DNA from: Jaenimonas drosophilae
Lineage: Eukaryota; Euglenozoa; Kinetoplastea; Trypanosomatida; Trypanosomatidae
Reading direction: 5' to 3'
Assembly (NCBI GenBank): GCA_030849065.1
Contig: JASAON010001462.1
Span: 1 to 33,728 of the forward strand
Length of the DNA: 33,728 nt
Positions 17,231 through 27,011 of this stretch are shown one piece after another. The notes beneath the pieces were generated by a model. It was not told the origin of the DNA and made no database searches. It worked only from the letters and a program-made list of their open reading frames with translations. The stretch's first letter is position 1; each line of letters opens with the position of its first letter. Made by a program: the position numbers and the translations under genes.

Positions 17231-19669
17231 TTAGCTTCCACAGTTGAGGCAGGCTTCAGGCTGCACGGAGGACGAGCGAGAATCTTCATCCTTGATCTCC
17301 TTCATGCGCTTTGCATCCACGGTAAACTTGATGGGATCCGCAGCCGGCTTCGTACGCAAGTAGTACATCCCCGTCTTCAAGCCACTCTTCCATGCGTGAA
17401 AGTGCATGGAAGTGACCTGCCCCATGGTGGGGCTCTCCAGGAAGAGATTCATGGACTGAGACTGATCAATGAACTTGCCACGGTCGGCCGCCATGTCAAT
17501 GAGGCGTCGCTGAGATATCTCCCACACGGTGCGGTACAGCTCCTTGAGCTCGGGCCGGATGCCCTCCACGCGCTGCACCGAGCCGTTTTGGGAGATGATC
17601 TCATTCCTCATCGTCTCGTTCCAAATACCTTCCTTAATGAGGTCCATCACGAGGTACTTGTTCACCACAGGGAACTCGCCGCTGAGAACTCGCCGCAGGT
17701 ATACATTGGAGGTGAAGGGCTCAAAGCACTCGTTGTTGCCAAGGATCTGAGAGGTACTGGCCGTGGGCATGGGTGCAACCAGCAGAGAGTTTCTCATGCC
17801 GTGCTGCTTCACCAATGTTCTGAGTCGGTCCCAGTCATAGCGGCCACTCTTGGGCTTCTCGTTCCACAAGTCAAACTGCAGCTTTCCCATGGAGGCTGGG
17901 CAGTTTGTGACCTTCCCGCTGTCGTTGAGGTAATTCTTGAAGCTCTTGTAGGCACCATCGGTCTGAGCCATCTCCATACTGGCCTCCACGGCAGCATGGT
18001 AAATGGTCTCGAAGATATCTTCATTCAACGAACGTGCCTCATCGGACCCAAACGGCAAACGCATGAGAATGAAGGCATCGGCCAGACCCTGAACACCAAT
18101 GCCAATCGGTCGGTGAAGACTGTTGCTCGTGGACGCCTCCTCAACCGGATTGGCGTTGCGGTCAATCACACAGTTGAGGTTGAACGTAACCACCTTGGTA
18201 ACTTTATGGAGCTCCTCATGATCAAACTCGTTGTTCTTGACGAATTTTGGAAGGGCGATCGACGCAAGGTTGCACACCGCAGTCTCCCGAGGAGAGGTGT
18301 ACTCAACGATTTCGGTACACAAGTTGGAGCACTTGATCGTACCAAGGTTCTGCTGGTTGGATTTTCTGTTGCAGGCATCCTTGTACAGCATAAATGGAGT
18401 ACCCGTTTCGATCTGTGACTCGAGAATGGCAAACCACACCTCCTGGGCAGAAACGGTTTTTACGCCCTTGCCCTCGTTCTCGTACTTGGTATAGAGTGCC
18501 TCAAACTCGTCACCGTAAGTGTCGCTGAGGCCGGGGCACACATGAGGGTCCATCAACGTCCACTTGCCCTCGCTCTTGACACGCTTCATGAACAAGTCAG
18601 GAATCCAGAGCGCGTAGAAGAGATCGCGCGCACGTTGATCATCCTTGCCCGTGTTACGCTTAAGCAGAAGGAAGCCAATAATATCGGCATGCCACGGCTC
18701 CAGGTAAATGGCAAATGCTCCCTTGCGCTTACCGCCGCCTTGGTCAACATAGCGGGCAGTGTTGTTGTATACACGAAGCATCGGCACGAGTCCGTTGGAG
18801 GTGCCATTGGTTCCCGCGATGTAGCTTCCAGAGGCACGGATGTTGTGCACGTGAATACCCAAGCCTCCAGCCGACTTGCTGATCATGGCGCATTCCTTCA
18901 GGGTATCGTAGATACCCTCAATGCTGTCATCCTTCATCGCAACCAGGAAGCAGCTACTCATCTGAGCATTGACAGTACCTGCATTGAACAGGGTAGGTGT
19001 TGCATGTGTGAAGAACCCTTGAGACATCAACGTGTAGGTACGACGAACGTGGTCAAGGTTCACTTCAGAGTTCTCGCCGCAATGAATGCCAATCGCAACG
19101 CGGAGAATCATGTGCTGCGGACGCTCCACAATGACGAGTTGGTTTCGGCCAACTTCTTTACGCAGCAGGTACGCCCGCTCCAGGGTCTTGTAGCCAAAGT
19201 ACTCGTAATTCCAATCGCGGGAGAAGTCAATCATCTCATCAAGAACCTTGTGGTGCTTCTCAACTACGTCCCAAACATTTTTTGAGACAAGTGGGGCCTC
19301 CACACCATTCTGGGCAGATCGGTGCTTGTGCAGCACCTCGAAGGTATCGCGGACAGATGCCATGGTGGTCTTGTGCAACGATGACACGCAGAGACGGCCA
19401 CCAAGCAGGCCGTAGTCTGGATGCTTGGTTACCGCATAGGCAGCGGTCTGGGCAATGAGTTCATCCAGCTTGTCTGAGGCAATGTTCTCGGTAATGCCCT
19501 GAGAAACGGTCTCGACGAGCATGTTAACATCCACGTCCGCCTTCGGAAGATTGTGATCTTGGCCGTTGAGCCGACCTTCTGCGCAGTTGACGATGCGCTG
19601 ACGCACCTTTTCAGGTGAGTAGGGCTGCAAAGTGCCATCACGCTTCGTCACATTCCGGATTTGCTCCAT
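17231..19669 (-). CDS. RNR1: Ribonucleoside-diphosphate reductase large subunit (class Ia)
   Basis: Predicted 812-aa protein, the usual length for the eukaryotic R1 subunit, which reduces NDPs to dNDPs with a radical supplied by the small subunit. An ATP-cone fills residues 1-95 ([20 protein letters not shown]). Active-site residues are all visible: Cys 240 in SSCFLV, the N449-C451-E453 triad in NLCTE, and Cys 466 in CNLASIAL. The PTASTSQI phosphate-binding motif is near residue 637, and [12 protein letters not shown] near 750 supplies the tyrosine pair of the radical path. The C-terminal swinging arm ends CLNCGS, giving the redox CxxC that is re-reduced by thioredoxin or tryparedoxin. Length and spacing fit the dATP-regulated class Ia enzyme. 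No small-subunit gene lies in this window. The start is an ATG with a possible acceptor at 19714. Confidence 0.97.
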   Translation of the reverse strand: MEQIRNVTKRDGTLQPYSPEKVRQRIVNCAEGRLNGQDHNLPKADVDVNMLVETVSQGITENIASDKLDELIAQTAAYAVTKHPDYGLLGGRLCVSSLHKTTMASVRDTFEVLHKHRSAQNGVEAPLVSKNVWDVVEKHHKVLDEMIDFSRDWNYEYFGYKTLERAYLLRKEVGRNQLVIVERPQHMILRVAIGIHCGENSEVNLDHVRRTYTLMSQGFFTHATPTLFNAGTVNAQMSSCFLVAMKDDSIEGIYDTLKECAMISKSAGGLGIHVHNIRASGSYIAGTNGTSNGLVPMLRVYNNTARYVDQGGGKRKGAFAIYLEPWHADIIGFLLLKRNTGKDDQRARDLFYALWIPDLFMKRVKSEGKWTLMDPHVCPGLSDTYGDEFEALYTKYENEGKGVKTVSAQEVWFAILESQIETGTPFMLYKDACNRKSNQQNLGTIKCSNLCTEIVEYTSPRETAVCNLASIALPKFVKNNEFDHEELHKVTKVVTFNLNCVIDRNANPVEEASTSNSLHRPIGIGVQGLADAFILMRLPFGSDEARSLNEDIFETIYHAAVEASMEMAQTDGAYKSFKNYLNDSGKVTNCPASMGKLQFDLWNEKPKSGRYDWDRLRTLVKQHGMRNSLLVAPMPTASTSQILGNNECFEPFTSNVYLRRVLSGEFPVVNKYLVMDLIKEGIWNETMRNEIISQNGSVQRVEGIRPELKELYRTVWEISQRRLIDMAADRGKFIDQSQSMNLFLESPTMGQVTSMHFHAWKSGLKTGMYYLRTKPAADPIKFTVDAKRMKEIKDEDSRSSSVQPEACLNCGS

Positions 19670-19962
19670 GGTGTATGGACGAGTAATATGAAGTCAAGTA
19701 AAACTGCGATGAGCTAACGAAGAACAGGGTTGGTTGTGTGAATCTATGATTGAGTGTGTGTCGATCTTTTTCTCCATCAGCAAGACAACAAGAGAGAACC
19801 CAGAAGATAGCGACAGAAGATAACACTTGCTAGTTCACAGGAAGAGGTTCATGGACGGGCAAGTTCACATGAGCTGATACGTTAGAAAATGCAGTTCACA
19901 TTCTCCAAGTCGATCACAACCGAGAGATCTGTGCGGTACGATTCACACAGCATTGGATGATG

Positions 19963-20136
19963 TTAAGCAGCCGTCATAACCAGCCCACGAAACAGAATCG
20001 CAACAACAAGCGCGAAACATAATGTGGAAAAATGGAGCGAGGGGAATCGACCAGGCATATGGATCACCATCGCCTCACATGCGCGTCTTAGAATTGTGCT
20101 ACCACGAGCCTTACACCTTGACTGGCTTGGCGCCAT
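19963..20136 (-). CDS. Candidate 57-aa single-membrane-segment smORF
   Basis: Candidate only. The frame starts at an ATG (20136) and reads MAPSQSRCKARGSTILRRAC at the N-terminus. It ends with a hydrophobic segment (FSTLCFALVVAILFRGLV) and a TAA, so the protein would be basic at the N-terminus with a tail-anchor-like C-terminus. It lies on the gene strand in the gap between the reductase and the 187-aa gene. A TG-repeat followed by GCAG, a possible acceptor, ends 13 nt before the ATG. Codon use is not decisive, and short frames with a hydrophobic stretch do arise by chance. Confidence 0.3.
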   Translation of the reverse strand: MAPSQSRCKARGSTILRRACEAMVIHMPGRFPSLHFSTLCFALVVAILFRGLVMTAA

Positions 20137-20152
20137 GAAGATTCCAGCCCTG

Positions 20153-20168
20153 CACACACACACACACA
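20153..20168. repeat. (CA)8 dinucleotide repeat
   Basis: Eight consecutive CA units on plus (TG on the transcribed strand), directly upstream of the possible AG acceptor before the small frame. Confidence 0.9.
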
Positions 20169-20370
20169 TCCCCAACCATATTCGCTCCCACTCGCTTCAC
20201 CCCGTCACCGGTTACCCCCAATAAATCACCAAGTTACTCGACAAGTAAAGAGGAAAGCTCTTAACTCACTTATCACGCGCACACGCATACACAACCGTCC
20301 GTTGTTCATCCGCGACCATTGACCATCGTCCAGGCATCGTGCGGAAATGAACAATTGGCTCATCACAGAA

Positions 20371-20934
20371 TTACTTCATTTCACGCTCCACATCCCAGGC
20401 CTGTGAGTACACCTGAATAGGAGAAGGAGATACACACCGAAGCTGATACACTCCTGGAGGAAGCATAACACGAACCTTCTCTAGTGTATTTGGTCCTACG
20501 CTACCGATTGTCAGCCATGGCCCAAAGGTTGGTGGGGCAAAGGGATTTGAACTTACGCCCTCACGACGCACCATGACATAGCCGCGCGGAGAAGTCTTGG
20601 TCGACATATCGTCAGTGGGTGATGCCGTTGGTTTGGAAGTCGTGAGAAGCCCCAGCGACATTAGCTGCATACGGCAATCCACCTGCACCACCGATGTGAT
20701 GTCAGGCTCCAATTCGAACTGCAGGCCCTTCTTTACAACACGCTGAAACTCAGTAAACCAATACTTTTGATTGTCGCGACGAGCAGGGACGGTGATGAAG
20801 CGAACCTTATTCTGGTTCGGATCAAAGGTGATGGACTTGTGTTGCTTCGTAGATGAAGCCAACTTCACGCTTCCACGCCCTGCATTGCGCTTCGCCCCAT
20901 CCTCCTGGTGCCGTTGTTTTGAAAAGCTGGGCAT
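20371..20934 (-). CDS. Unrecognised 187-aa basic protein
   Basis: Predicted 187-aa protein. I do not recognise a family. The first 30 residues are basic and disordered (MPSFSKQRHQEDGAKRN). Residues about 34-95 and 115-187 alternate hydrophobic and polar residues in a way that suggests beta strands (KVRFITVPAR; GYVMVRREGV; TLEKVRVMLPPGVYQLRC; IQVYSQAWDVE), possibly a compact beta sandwich, with a Ser/Thr/Pro loop between them. No signal peptide, transmembrane segment or cysteine pattern is seen. The ATG is immediately preceded by the triplet TAG, whose AG could itself be a splice acceptor leaving no leader; another AG lies at 20943-20944. Confidence 0.65.
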   Translation of the reverse strand: MPSFSKQRHQEDGAKRNAGRGSVKLASSTKQHKSITFDPNQNKVRFITVPARRDNQKYWFTEFQRVVKKGLQFELEPDITSVVQVDCRMQLMSLGLLTTSKPTASPTDDMSTKTSPRGYVMVRREGVSSNPFAPPTFGPWLTIGSVGPNTLEKVRVMLPPGVYQLRCVSPSPIQVYSQAWDVEREMK

Positions 20935-21246
20935 CTAAGAAACTGCTTCGCCAAAACCCACCGTTGAGGCACAATTTGGGTCGGAAAACACAATGTTAGT
21001 GTTGTTGTGTTATTGTGTGTGAATGCGGAGGGAGTATGGTCAGTACACACAAAGAGAGATTAGGGTCACTACAGCCGTCGCGCGGCAAAGCTGGTTGGTC
21101 CAAGTGGCAACCCACTATGAAGCAAAAGAAGAAGAACAGAGGAGCACAATGAGGCATCTGAATAAAGATGGACGCAAGACTCGCAGCTGACGATTGAAAA
21201 ATAGATGGCAAAGAATCGCATTAGAGTTACTAACTCACGCATTACC
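20935..21246. other. Intergenic region
   Basis: About 310 bases between the stop of the beta-propeller gene and the start of the 187-aa gene. No gene or repeat recognised. Confidence 0.4.
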
Positions 21247-22848
21247 TCACTCAGGAAGCTTGAACAGTCGAACATGGCGGCCATCAGCACGGCCACATGA
21301 GGCAACACCACGGCCGTGCTGGATAAAGACCGCCTTCTCCACAGCATCTCCCTCTTGCATTCCCCGTAAGTCGGTCGCTCGGAGGAGCTCCAAGCGACCT
21401 TGGGCGTCAGGATTCCCCTCCTGACGGAACACCGTCATGTGGGAGCCACCAACAAGGCCGAGGTGTAGACGCTCATGATAGGCCACTCCAGAAATTGCGG
21501 TGACGATGCGAATTGCTGTGCCGGACCCCGCGGCAGCCTTGGAGACTTCGGGGTCCGCCACTGTTGCCACCACTTGCGGCTCGTTGCGCGATGCCAGTGA
21601 CCCCAAGTCGTAGACGGTGCACAGACCTCCCTCGACCACCACAATGAGGTACGATTTGGTGGAGAAGGCTGGACTGCCAGCAGCCACGACTGAAAGAGCA
21701 ACAACCTTCAACTTGGCTGCGTCATTCATTGTGCATAACGGCTGTAGGGCATATGGAGCCTCTGAGCTCCCGCCGCGCTGGGTTATGCGCGCCACACGCA
21801 CCTCTCGCAAAAAACTTCCACCCACGGCCACCAAATCTCCCCGCTGTCCCCACGCAAGTGCGTGACCCACTTTAAACTTGTCTGTGCTTACATGTGGTTG
21901 TTGGCCAGAAGCAGAGGCCCGAATCACCTCCACAGAAGCCTCGGTGTCATGGAGACAAATCATAGCATCAGAGGAGAGGAGGTTCCATGTTGGCAGTGAA
22001 CTCACCAAGCGACGGCCTGGCATCTTGAAATGCCACATTGGCTGAAGAACAGACGAGGTCAGAGAGAAGGCGACCACCTCATCCATCCCTCGCTCCGTTA
22101 CCACGAGACACGCATCATCACAGGAAAACGCCGCTGAGAACCACTCCGGTTTGCGCTCGAGGCCCAGTACGGCACCAAGTGATGTCTCCACAGCAAGGAA
22201 CCCACTTTCTTGAAGTGCCTTTCCCTTTGTCATGAAGGACACTTCCTCGCTTTGGGGGTAGAGTGAGAGACGCCGCTTACTTCGGCAGCCCACCAGGAGG
22301 TACTTTTGAGCTGGAGAGGTCAGCAGCACATCCACCTCAGGGAAGCCACGCAAGATGGATGCAGGAACGGCGGCAGGGGCAAGAGGTTGTGCAGGGGCAG
22401 TAGTGTTGATGTTATCCTGGGCCAAGGACTCCTGGTACTCGGCAATAACCTTGGATAGAGCAGCCATGTCCTCAGCTGCTGTTGGCGCACGCTCTGTCTC
22501 ACCAGCTGCCTCTCGACGAAGCTTCTCCTCGCGCTCTTTCTTTGCCCGAATCTGGTACTCCTTCTTTCCTTGGCGAATCAGCTCCACCTCATGGGCTTCT
22601 TTGGGCAGTGCGTAGCAAAACCAGTATCCGCACCGGCAGCAACAGTTGGCTATCATTAAGAAGACGAGGGTCAAAGAAACAAGGAGCACGAGGTCGAGCC
22701 AAAACTCATGTTCATTCGTCACTGACGCCGCGACGATGATCTCCGCAGCCTCAGAGAGAGAGTTAGCCCGAAGTGCCTCGCCGAAACTCCGTGCCGTGCT
22801 GTCGAAGAAGTACCGGCGTACCACCTTCAGCAGGGCATCAACGATCAT
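21247..22848 (-). CDS. Membrane-anchored WD40-like beta-propeller protein
   Basis: Predicted 533-aa protein from the chosen start. A single transmembrane segment lies at about residues 47-70 (FWLDLVLLVSLTLVFLMIANCC), followed by a cysteine-rich junction and a charged helix (KKEYQIRAKKEREEKLRRE). From about residue 160 to the end, repeated beta-strand blocks (for example AFSCDDACLVVTERGMDEVVAFSL and AWGQRGDLVAVGGSFLREVRV) form a degenerate WD40-type propeller, ending GRHVRLFKL. N-terminal anchor plus propeller is the layout of the ER protein TBL2; that relation is suggestive only. The frame stays open to an ATG at 23073, which would overlap the neighbouring gene by 41 bases. The ATG at 22848 is preferred because a strong acceptor (22881) lies just before it. 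The propeller probably faces the cytosol, but this is inferred. Confidence 0.75.
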   Translation of the reverse strand: MIVDALLKVVRRYFFDSTARSFGEALRANSLSEAAEIIVAASVTNEHEFWLDLVLLVSLTLVFLMIANCCCRCGYWFCYALPKEAHEVELIRQGKKEYQIRAKKEREEKLRREAAGETERAPTAAEDMAALSKVIAEYQESLAQDNINTTAPAQPLAPAAVPASILRGFPEVDVLLTSPAQKYLLVGCRSKRRLSLYPQSEEVSFMTKGKALQESGFLAVETSLGAVLGLERKPEWFSAAFSCDDACLVVTERGMDEVVAFSLTSSVLQPMWHFKMPGRRLVSSLPTWNLLSSDAMICLHDTEASVEVIRASASGQQPHVSTDKFKVGHALAWGQRGDLVAVGGSFLREVRVARITQRGGSSEAPYALQPLCTMNDAAKLKVVALSVVAAGSPAFSTKSYLIVVVEGGLCTVYDLGSLASRNEPQVVATVADPEVSKAAAGSGTAIRIVTAISGVAYHERLHLGLVGGSHMTVFRQEGNPDAQGRLELLRATDLRGMQEGDAVEKAVFIQHGRGVASCGRADGRHVRLFKLPE

Positions 22849-22876
22849 GGGCCAGGTGTGTGTCCGAGGTAGTGAA

Positions 22877-22915
22877 CTATCTACATCAAGCAACCGGTGA
22901 AAACAGGAAGAAACA
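22877..22915 (-). promoter_or_regulatory. Predicted spliced-leader acceptor deciding the propeller-gene start
   Basis: The minus strand has a tract CTTGTTTCTTCCTGTTTTCA followed by AGs (CT on plus at 22881-22882 and 22877-22878), 28-32 nt before the ATG at 22848. An mRNA made here would lack the upstream in-frame ATG at 23073. Confidence 0.65.
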
Positions 22916-23032
22916 AGCTGCGAATGAGCACCAGTAAACCCATGAGAAGTGTTGGTTACATGCGCAAAGAAGGTGCTGTGAGGCACAACCCCCAAATGTT
23001 TTCCGCATGGCGCCAGGTCAACACACACCCCT

Positions 23033-23851
23033 TCACCGTTGTCTCGCACCGCAGGATGGGCAGAAGAACACATTATGTGCGTACGGGTCGACGAGCATCA
23101 AACGAAGCGACTTGCGGCAGGCATGGCATTGAAGTGACTCTATGTGTGGTTCGCTGCTTACTGGCCCCGAGCGGTCTTCCGGCTTTCCAAGTGCAAGCGA
23201 AGTTGATGACTTTCCCACCTCAACAGCAGGTGAAGCAGCAGTCCTTGATGCCCGCTGAGTCCATAAAGCACTCTCAGGAGGAGTGGGTGAGGAAACGGAA
23301 GACTGGGAAGCTGCTCTTACAGACATCTCCGACTGACGAAGGAGGGACAGCATCTGCTCTGCGCGGGAAAATGTTCCCGATGGGCCTCCAGAATCTATCG
23401 CGAGTGATGCGGATGCATGTTGTTGGCCAACAGGGTCCATCTCCACCGGACGTATCTTCCTCTGCAGCGCCTCTTGGTCTTCGTCGTCTGCCTCACTCGA
23501 GGTGTGGCTCGGAAGCCGACGAACTGCATTGTCACCCATCACGGGCGAACGATCGGATGGCTGCACGTGAGCATGAGCCGTAGGGCTATGTTGTGCTCTT
23601 CCAAGAGTACTGGTAGATGCGGGAGTGAGTGAACTAGTTCCCGTATGTGGGGAAAATGTTGGCTGTTCAAGGAGATCGGTTGTGCAGTAGTAAGTATCTC
23701 GAGCGCGTCGGGCAGCATGGCGGTCAGTACTCCCATCTAAGCTGTCCACCAACTGCCATGGCTGAGCCCTTTGCAGGTAGGGGCTACCCTGTTTCGAGAT
23801 GGCATCAGCATCCGGGGACAGGTCCACCTTGATGTTGTATAGGTTTGCCAT
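23033..23851 (-). CDS. Disordered protein with C-terminal zinc ribbon
   Basis: Predicted 272-aa protein, not recognised as a family member. Most of it (about residues 15-230) is Ser/Ala/Pro/Thr-rich and likely disordered, with scattered SP and TP sites that could be phosphorylated. The last 35 residues hold a four-cysteine unit, CHAC-(about 20)-CPSC, with aliphatic residues between the pairs (SLRLMLVDPYAHNVFF), which is a compact zinc ribbon. The opening MANLYNIKVDLSPDADAI is more ordered and could be a binding motif. A candidate acceptor lies at 23885 after a T-rich stretch. Its stop is 184 bases from the propeller gene's chosen start. Confidence 0.7.
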   Translation of the reverse strand: MANLYNIKVDLSPDADAISKQGSPYLQRAQPWQLVDSLDGSTDRHAARRARDTYYCTTDLLEQPTFSPHTGTSSLTPASTSTLGRAQHSPTAHAHVQPSDRSPVMGDNAVRRLPSHTSSEADDEDQEALQRKIRPVEMDPVGQQHASASLAIDSGGPSGTFSRAEQMLSLLRQSEMSVRAASQSSVSSPTPPESALWTQRASRTAASPAVEVGKSSTSLALGKPEDRSGPVSSEPHIESLQCHACRKSLRLMLVDPYAHNVFFCPSCGARQR

Positions 23852-24128
23852 TGTGAGGGCTCCAGAAATGCTTGGCTGCTGGAACTGTATGACAGATAAA
23901 ATCTATTGGAGTGATTGTCCCGTCCCCTGCACCTTGGCAGGGGAAGCTCCTGTTTTGCTTGGCAGCCTTGGTCAGAAGAGAGTCCAAAAGAGTGAATAGA
24001 GCATATGTGCCACATGGAGCATTCTCACTGCTTGTCCGTGAATACATCAGGTCCATATCCAGTCACCAAGGTTATTGTTGAATGAGTGAGTAGGAGTGTG
24101 TGGATTCACAGCCATCCTCCTCACGCCG

Positions 24129-27011
24129 CTAAAGGAGCGTGTGTTCAATGTGCAGTGGAGCCTGGGTGACAGGGTCACGAATAAGTCGATAGTCCTTCTT
24201 GAAGGCTTCGCTTTCAAAGTAGCCGTTGAGCACCTCCTTCGAAACCTTCGTCGTGAATCGTTCGAGCTCTGCCACATCAATGCGAACCGTGGTGGGCTCA
24301 ATCCCTCCAGACAAATGTCGCTCGAACTGCCGCACCGCTTGGATAGATACCCGCAGCTGGTGTTGAATAAGCGGAAGGGGCTCAGTGTCAGACTCCAAAT
24401 ACTTGCGGAAGCGGTGCTCCATCGCACTTCGCATACTGTACTTCTGCGTCTGAATAAAGCAGCGTAAGAAGAGGCTGATGGCCGCGGTGACGTCCTCGTC
24501 CCGTACAAACTCTCGAAGATGAAGACGTGCGTGAGCCTCAGACAGACGAATGATCGACTCCATGTGGCGGACTGTGATAGCCAAACCACCATGCTTACTC
24601 TCCTGTCGCAGCTCGGTGTACAAGCGTGCGATGGTGTTTTCGTCAATGTTGTCAATGCGCGGGTGACAGTGGCTCTTGGCGAAAAGGAGGTACTTCTTAA
24701 AGAGTGGCTGTGGCAAGGGCTTGTCACTGGAGGCGTCCTCGTCTTCGTAGGGGTCCTGCTCCTCACCCGCCATTTCCTGTCGTACCGCGTGAAGCTGCAG
24801 CTCGAGTTCATCACGCTCCTCTGGGGTGGCAGCCTGCTCCATCTCATAACGTAGTTTTGACAATCGAGAGTGGAAATCACGCTCGCGGTACTTCACCTCC
24901 TCCTGCGTGCGCGGGTGGTTGCGTGTGTGGGATTCGCAAATGAAGGAGGCCAGCTTCTCATCCAGCTCAACGTTGACCTCATCTCGCACCACAAAGAGGA
25001 GATCAAAGCGGGACAAAATTGGCGTAGTTAAGTTCACATTTGCATCGAAACTTGATGATGGGTCATACCGCCCACTGATGGGATTGGCCGCCGCAATAAT
25101 GCAGCACCGCGCAGAGAGCGTGGTGACAATACCTCCTCTGGCAACGGAAATGGTCTGCTGCTCCATCGCCTCGTGAATGGATGTTCGATCCTGATCAGAC
25201 ATCTTATCAAACTCATCAATCAAGCAGCATCCACGATCGGCAATCACTAAGGCACCTCCTTCAAGAACAAAATCCCCCGTCACACTATCCTTGTGAACCG
25301 AGGCTGTCAAACCCACCGCGGTGGAACCACGACCGGTCGTGAAGACGGTACGGTCAGCGGCTTTTTCAATAAACTTGAGGAACTGCGATTTGGCACACCC
25401 GGGGTCGCCAACTAGCAACACGTTGATGTCACCTCGAATGCGATGTGACTGGTCACCTCCCACATCCTTTGGGACGCCGCCCATCATGGCAAGCAACAGG
25501 CCCAGCTTGATGTCCTCTCGGCCATGAATACTGGGCGCCACTGAGCGGATGAGTTTACGGCGAATGTTTGGATGTTTGCTGAGCTCCACAATTCGGTGCT
25601 TTTCGTCATCCGGAAGACGAAAGAGTCCCAGTTCGCTGGCACGTCGCAGGACGTTGTTGGCGTGCAACACCGTTTTGAACACCGGAAAACCTTGTCTACT
25701 GTTAAGCAGTGGATCAAAGTTATTGCGGTAGATACCAATGACATCCACCTCTTCCCCGGGCTTGGCTCGGTCAATGAGGTCATTCGTCAGGACTACTTCC
25801 AAACTACGGGGAAGTCGGCCGGGTGGCACCTTCCCAGGGGACTCTTGAAGAGCGATTGTCTGGTGATTGCGATACTCCGTCAGGATCATGTTCACGCGGA
25901 AAGGTCCTTTGCTGTGACAACTTGGGCACAAACTAACCCGCTGCTCCTTATCGCCACGTTGGTAAATGGGGCCAATAATGTAGTTGCAACGTACGCAATC
26001 ATACTTGACTGCATACATTTGTGGGTACACCGGAGAGCGGCGCACCACCACGCCCTCCACACGCACTAACACGTTCATGTGGATCTGACGGAAGTCACGA
26101 ATCGGATCGCACAAGGGGAGGTCCGCTACTCGAACAAAAATGTGTGAGTGCACCTTGCGGTAGTGCGGGTACTGCCGGAAGGTGAAGTAGTTGGCCGCCT
26201 CCTCCAGGAGCTCAATCATAGGATCTGGAGCATCCACTAACCAGAGGGCCAGGACGCTGTCGTAGACACGGCTGAGGTGGAGATAGCTAACTTGAACGCT
26301 TGTGTCATTCTCACGAGTCATGGCATTCACGCGAGACTCATACACCGTCGTGCCATCCTCCACGTAGTTGAGATAAAAATTGAAGATGCGATTCTTAATG
26401 GCGCGCCGCGGAAGCTCCTGAGCCAGCCACTCAACCAATTCGCCCTGTGGGTGTTTCCAATCAAAACCCAGGGCATCCAGCTCTCCACGAACGTAAATGG
26501 CGTCATTGGCATCCCGTGCAAACTCCCCAGCAGCTTCCGCATCATCGGTTTGTGAGTACGTCCGCGGATGTTCATCCTCTCGCATCTCATCATCCTCATC
26601 CGATAGAAGAGAATGATCGTCATCATCTGCGTCGCTGAAAACGCCCTGCTCCAGTTGCCGCTCCTCCTCCTGCAGTTGCCGCTCCATCTCATTCCGCCGA
26701 TCAATGAGCTCGTTAACCGCCATTCTCCCTGTTTCCGACAACTCAGACACAGAACTATCGTCATCTGCGATCCAATCTTCCCCGACAGCATCATCCTCAG
26801 CAGACTCACTTTCCTCATCGGGGGCGAGGTAGTCCTGCATGAAGTTATCCCCGTAGAGGTCCTCGCCTTCCTCTTCGGAGGTGGCGCTGCTTCGCTCCTC
26901 GTCGTCGCGGTTATCCCGGCCCTCCTCATCCCTCTCCTGCCGTTGTCGGCGGCGCGGCGCATCGTCTGGATCAGTTCGGGAGCGTCTTCCGGCTCCGGTT
27001 GGCGGTGCCAT
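24129..27011 (-). CDS. MCM2: DNA replication licensing factor MCM2
   Basis: Predicted 960-aa subunit of the MCM2-7 replicative helicase. The first about 180 residues are a charged Ser/Asp/Glu-rich tail typical of MCM2 (histone binding and DDK phosphorylation in other eukaryotes). The N-terminal domain carries a C4 zinc finger (CVRC ... CPSC, about residues 335-365). The AAA+ core shows Walker A GDPGCAKS (about 535-542), Walker B LIDEFDKM (about 596-603) and the arginine-finger motif SRFD (about 667). The sequences LCDPIRDFRQIHMNVLVRVEGVVVRR and PGKVPPGRLPRSLEV identify MCM2 rather than other paralogues. A charged coiled-coil insertion of about 60 residues (about 710-765) lies between the AAA+ core and PLFKKYLLFAK. 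Start is an ATG; a weak acceptor candidate lies at 27055. Confidence 0.97.
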   Translation of the reverse strand: MAPPTGAGRRSRTDPDDAPRRRQRQERDEEGRDNRDDEERSSATSEEEGEDLYGDNFMQDYLAPDEESESAEDDAVGEDWIADDDSSVSELSETGRMAVNELIDRRNEMERQLQEEERQLEQGVFSDADDDDHSLLSDEDDEMREDEHPRTYSQTDDAEAAGEFARDANDAIYVRGELDALGFDWKHPQGELVEWLAQELPRRAIKNRIFNFYLNYVEDGTTVYESRVNAMTRENDTSVQVSYLHLSRVYDSVLALWLVDAPDPMIELLEEAANYFTFRQYPHYRKVHSHIFVRVADLPLCDPIRDFRQIHMNVLVRVEGVVVRRSPVYPQMYAVKYDCVRCNYIIGPIYQRGDKEQRVSLCPSCHSKGPFRVNMILTEYRNHQTIALQESPGKVPPGRLPRSLEVVLTNDLIDRAKPGEEVDVIGIYRNNFDPLLNSRQGFPVFKTVLHANNVLRRASELGLFRLPDDEKHRIVELSKHPNIRRKLIRSVAPSIHGREDIKLGLLLAMMGGVPKDVGGDQSHRIRGDINVLLVGDPGCAKSQFLKFIEKAADRTVFTTGRGSTAVGLTASVHKDSVTGDFVLEGGALVIADRGCCLIDEFDKMSDQDRTSIHEAMEQQTISVARGGIVTTLSARCCIIAAANPISGRYDPSSSFDANVNLTTPILSRFDLLFVVRDEVNVELDEKLASFICESHTRNHPRTQEEVKYRERDFHSRLSKLRYEMEQAATPEERDELELQLHAVRQEMAGEEQDPYEDEDASSDKPLPQPLFKKYLLFAKSHCHPRIDNIDENTIARLYTELRQESKHGGLAITVRHMESIIRLSEAHARLHLREFVRDEDVTAAISLFLRCFIQTQKYSMRSAMEHRFRKYLESDTEPLPLIQHQLRVSIQAVRQFERHLSGGIEPTTVRIDVAELERFTTKVSKEVLNGYFESEAFKKDYRLIRDPVTQAPLHIEHTLL

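Larger units (their letters stand above)
19670..20370. other. Intergenic region holding a (CA)8 repeat and a candidate smORF
   Basis: On the minus strand AGs after pyrimidine-containing DNA (CT on plus at 19714-19715) may serve the reductase gene. Between 19963 and 20136 there is a 57-codon frame ending in a hydrophobic segment (listed separately). The rest shows no gene. Confidence 0.4.

Noticed and set aside
17192..18418. 408-codon plus-strand frame opposite ribonucleotide reductase
   Set aside because: Long antisense opening caused by the codon bias of the reductase gene; rich in His, Val and Leu, as expected of such shadows.
23924..23943. Perfect 7-bp hairpin (CCCCTGC / GCAGGGG, 6-base loop)
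   Set aside because: It resembles a bacterial terminator stem but lacks a T-run, and kinetoplastid polycistrons do not use such terminators; most likely chance.
24047..24880. 277-codon minus-strand frame inside MCM2
   Set aside because: It is an out-of-frame shadow of the MCM2 coding region, Ser/Arg-rich with no domain, while the MCM2 frame is intact throughout.
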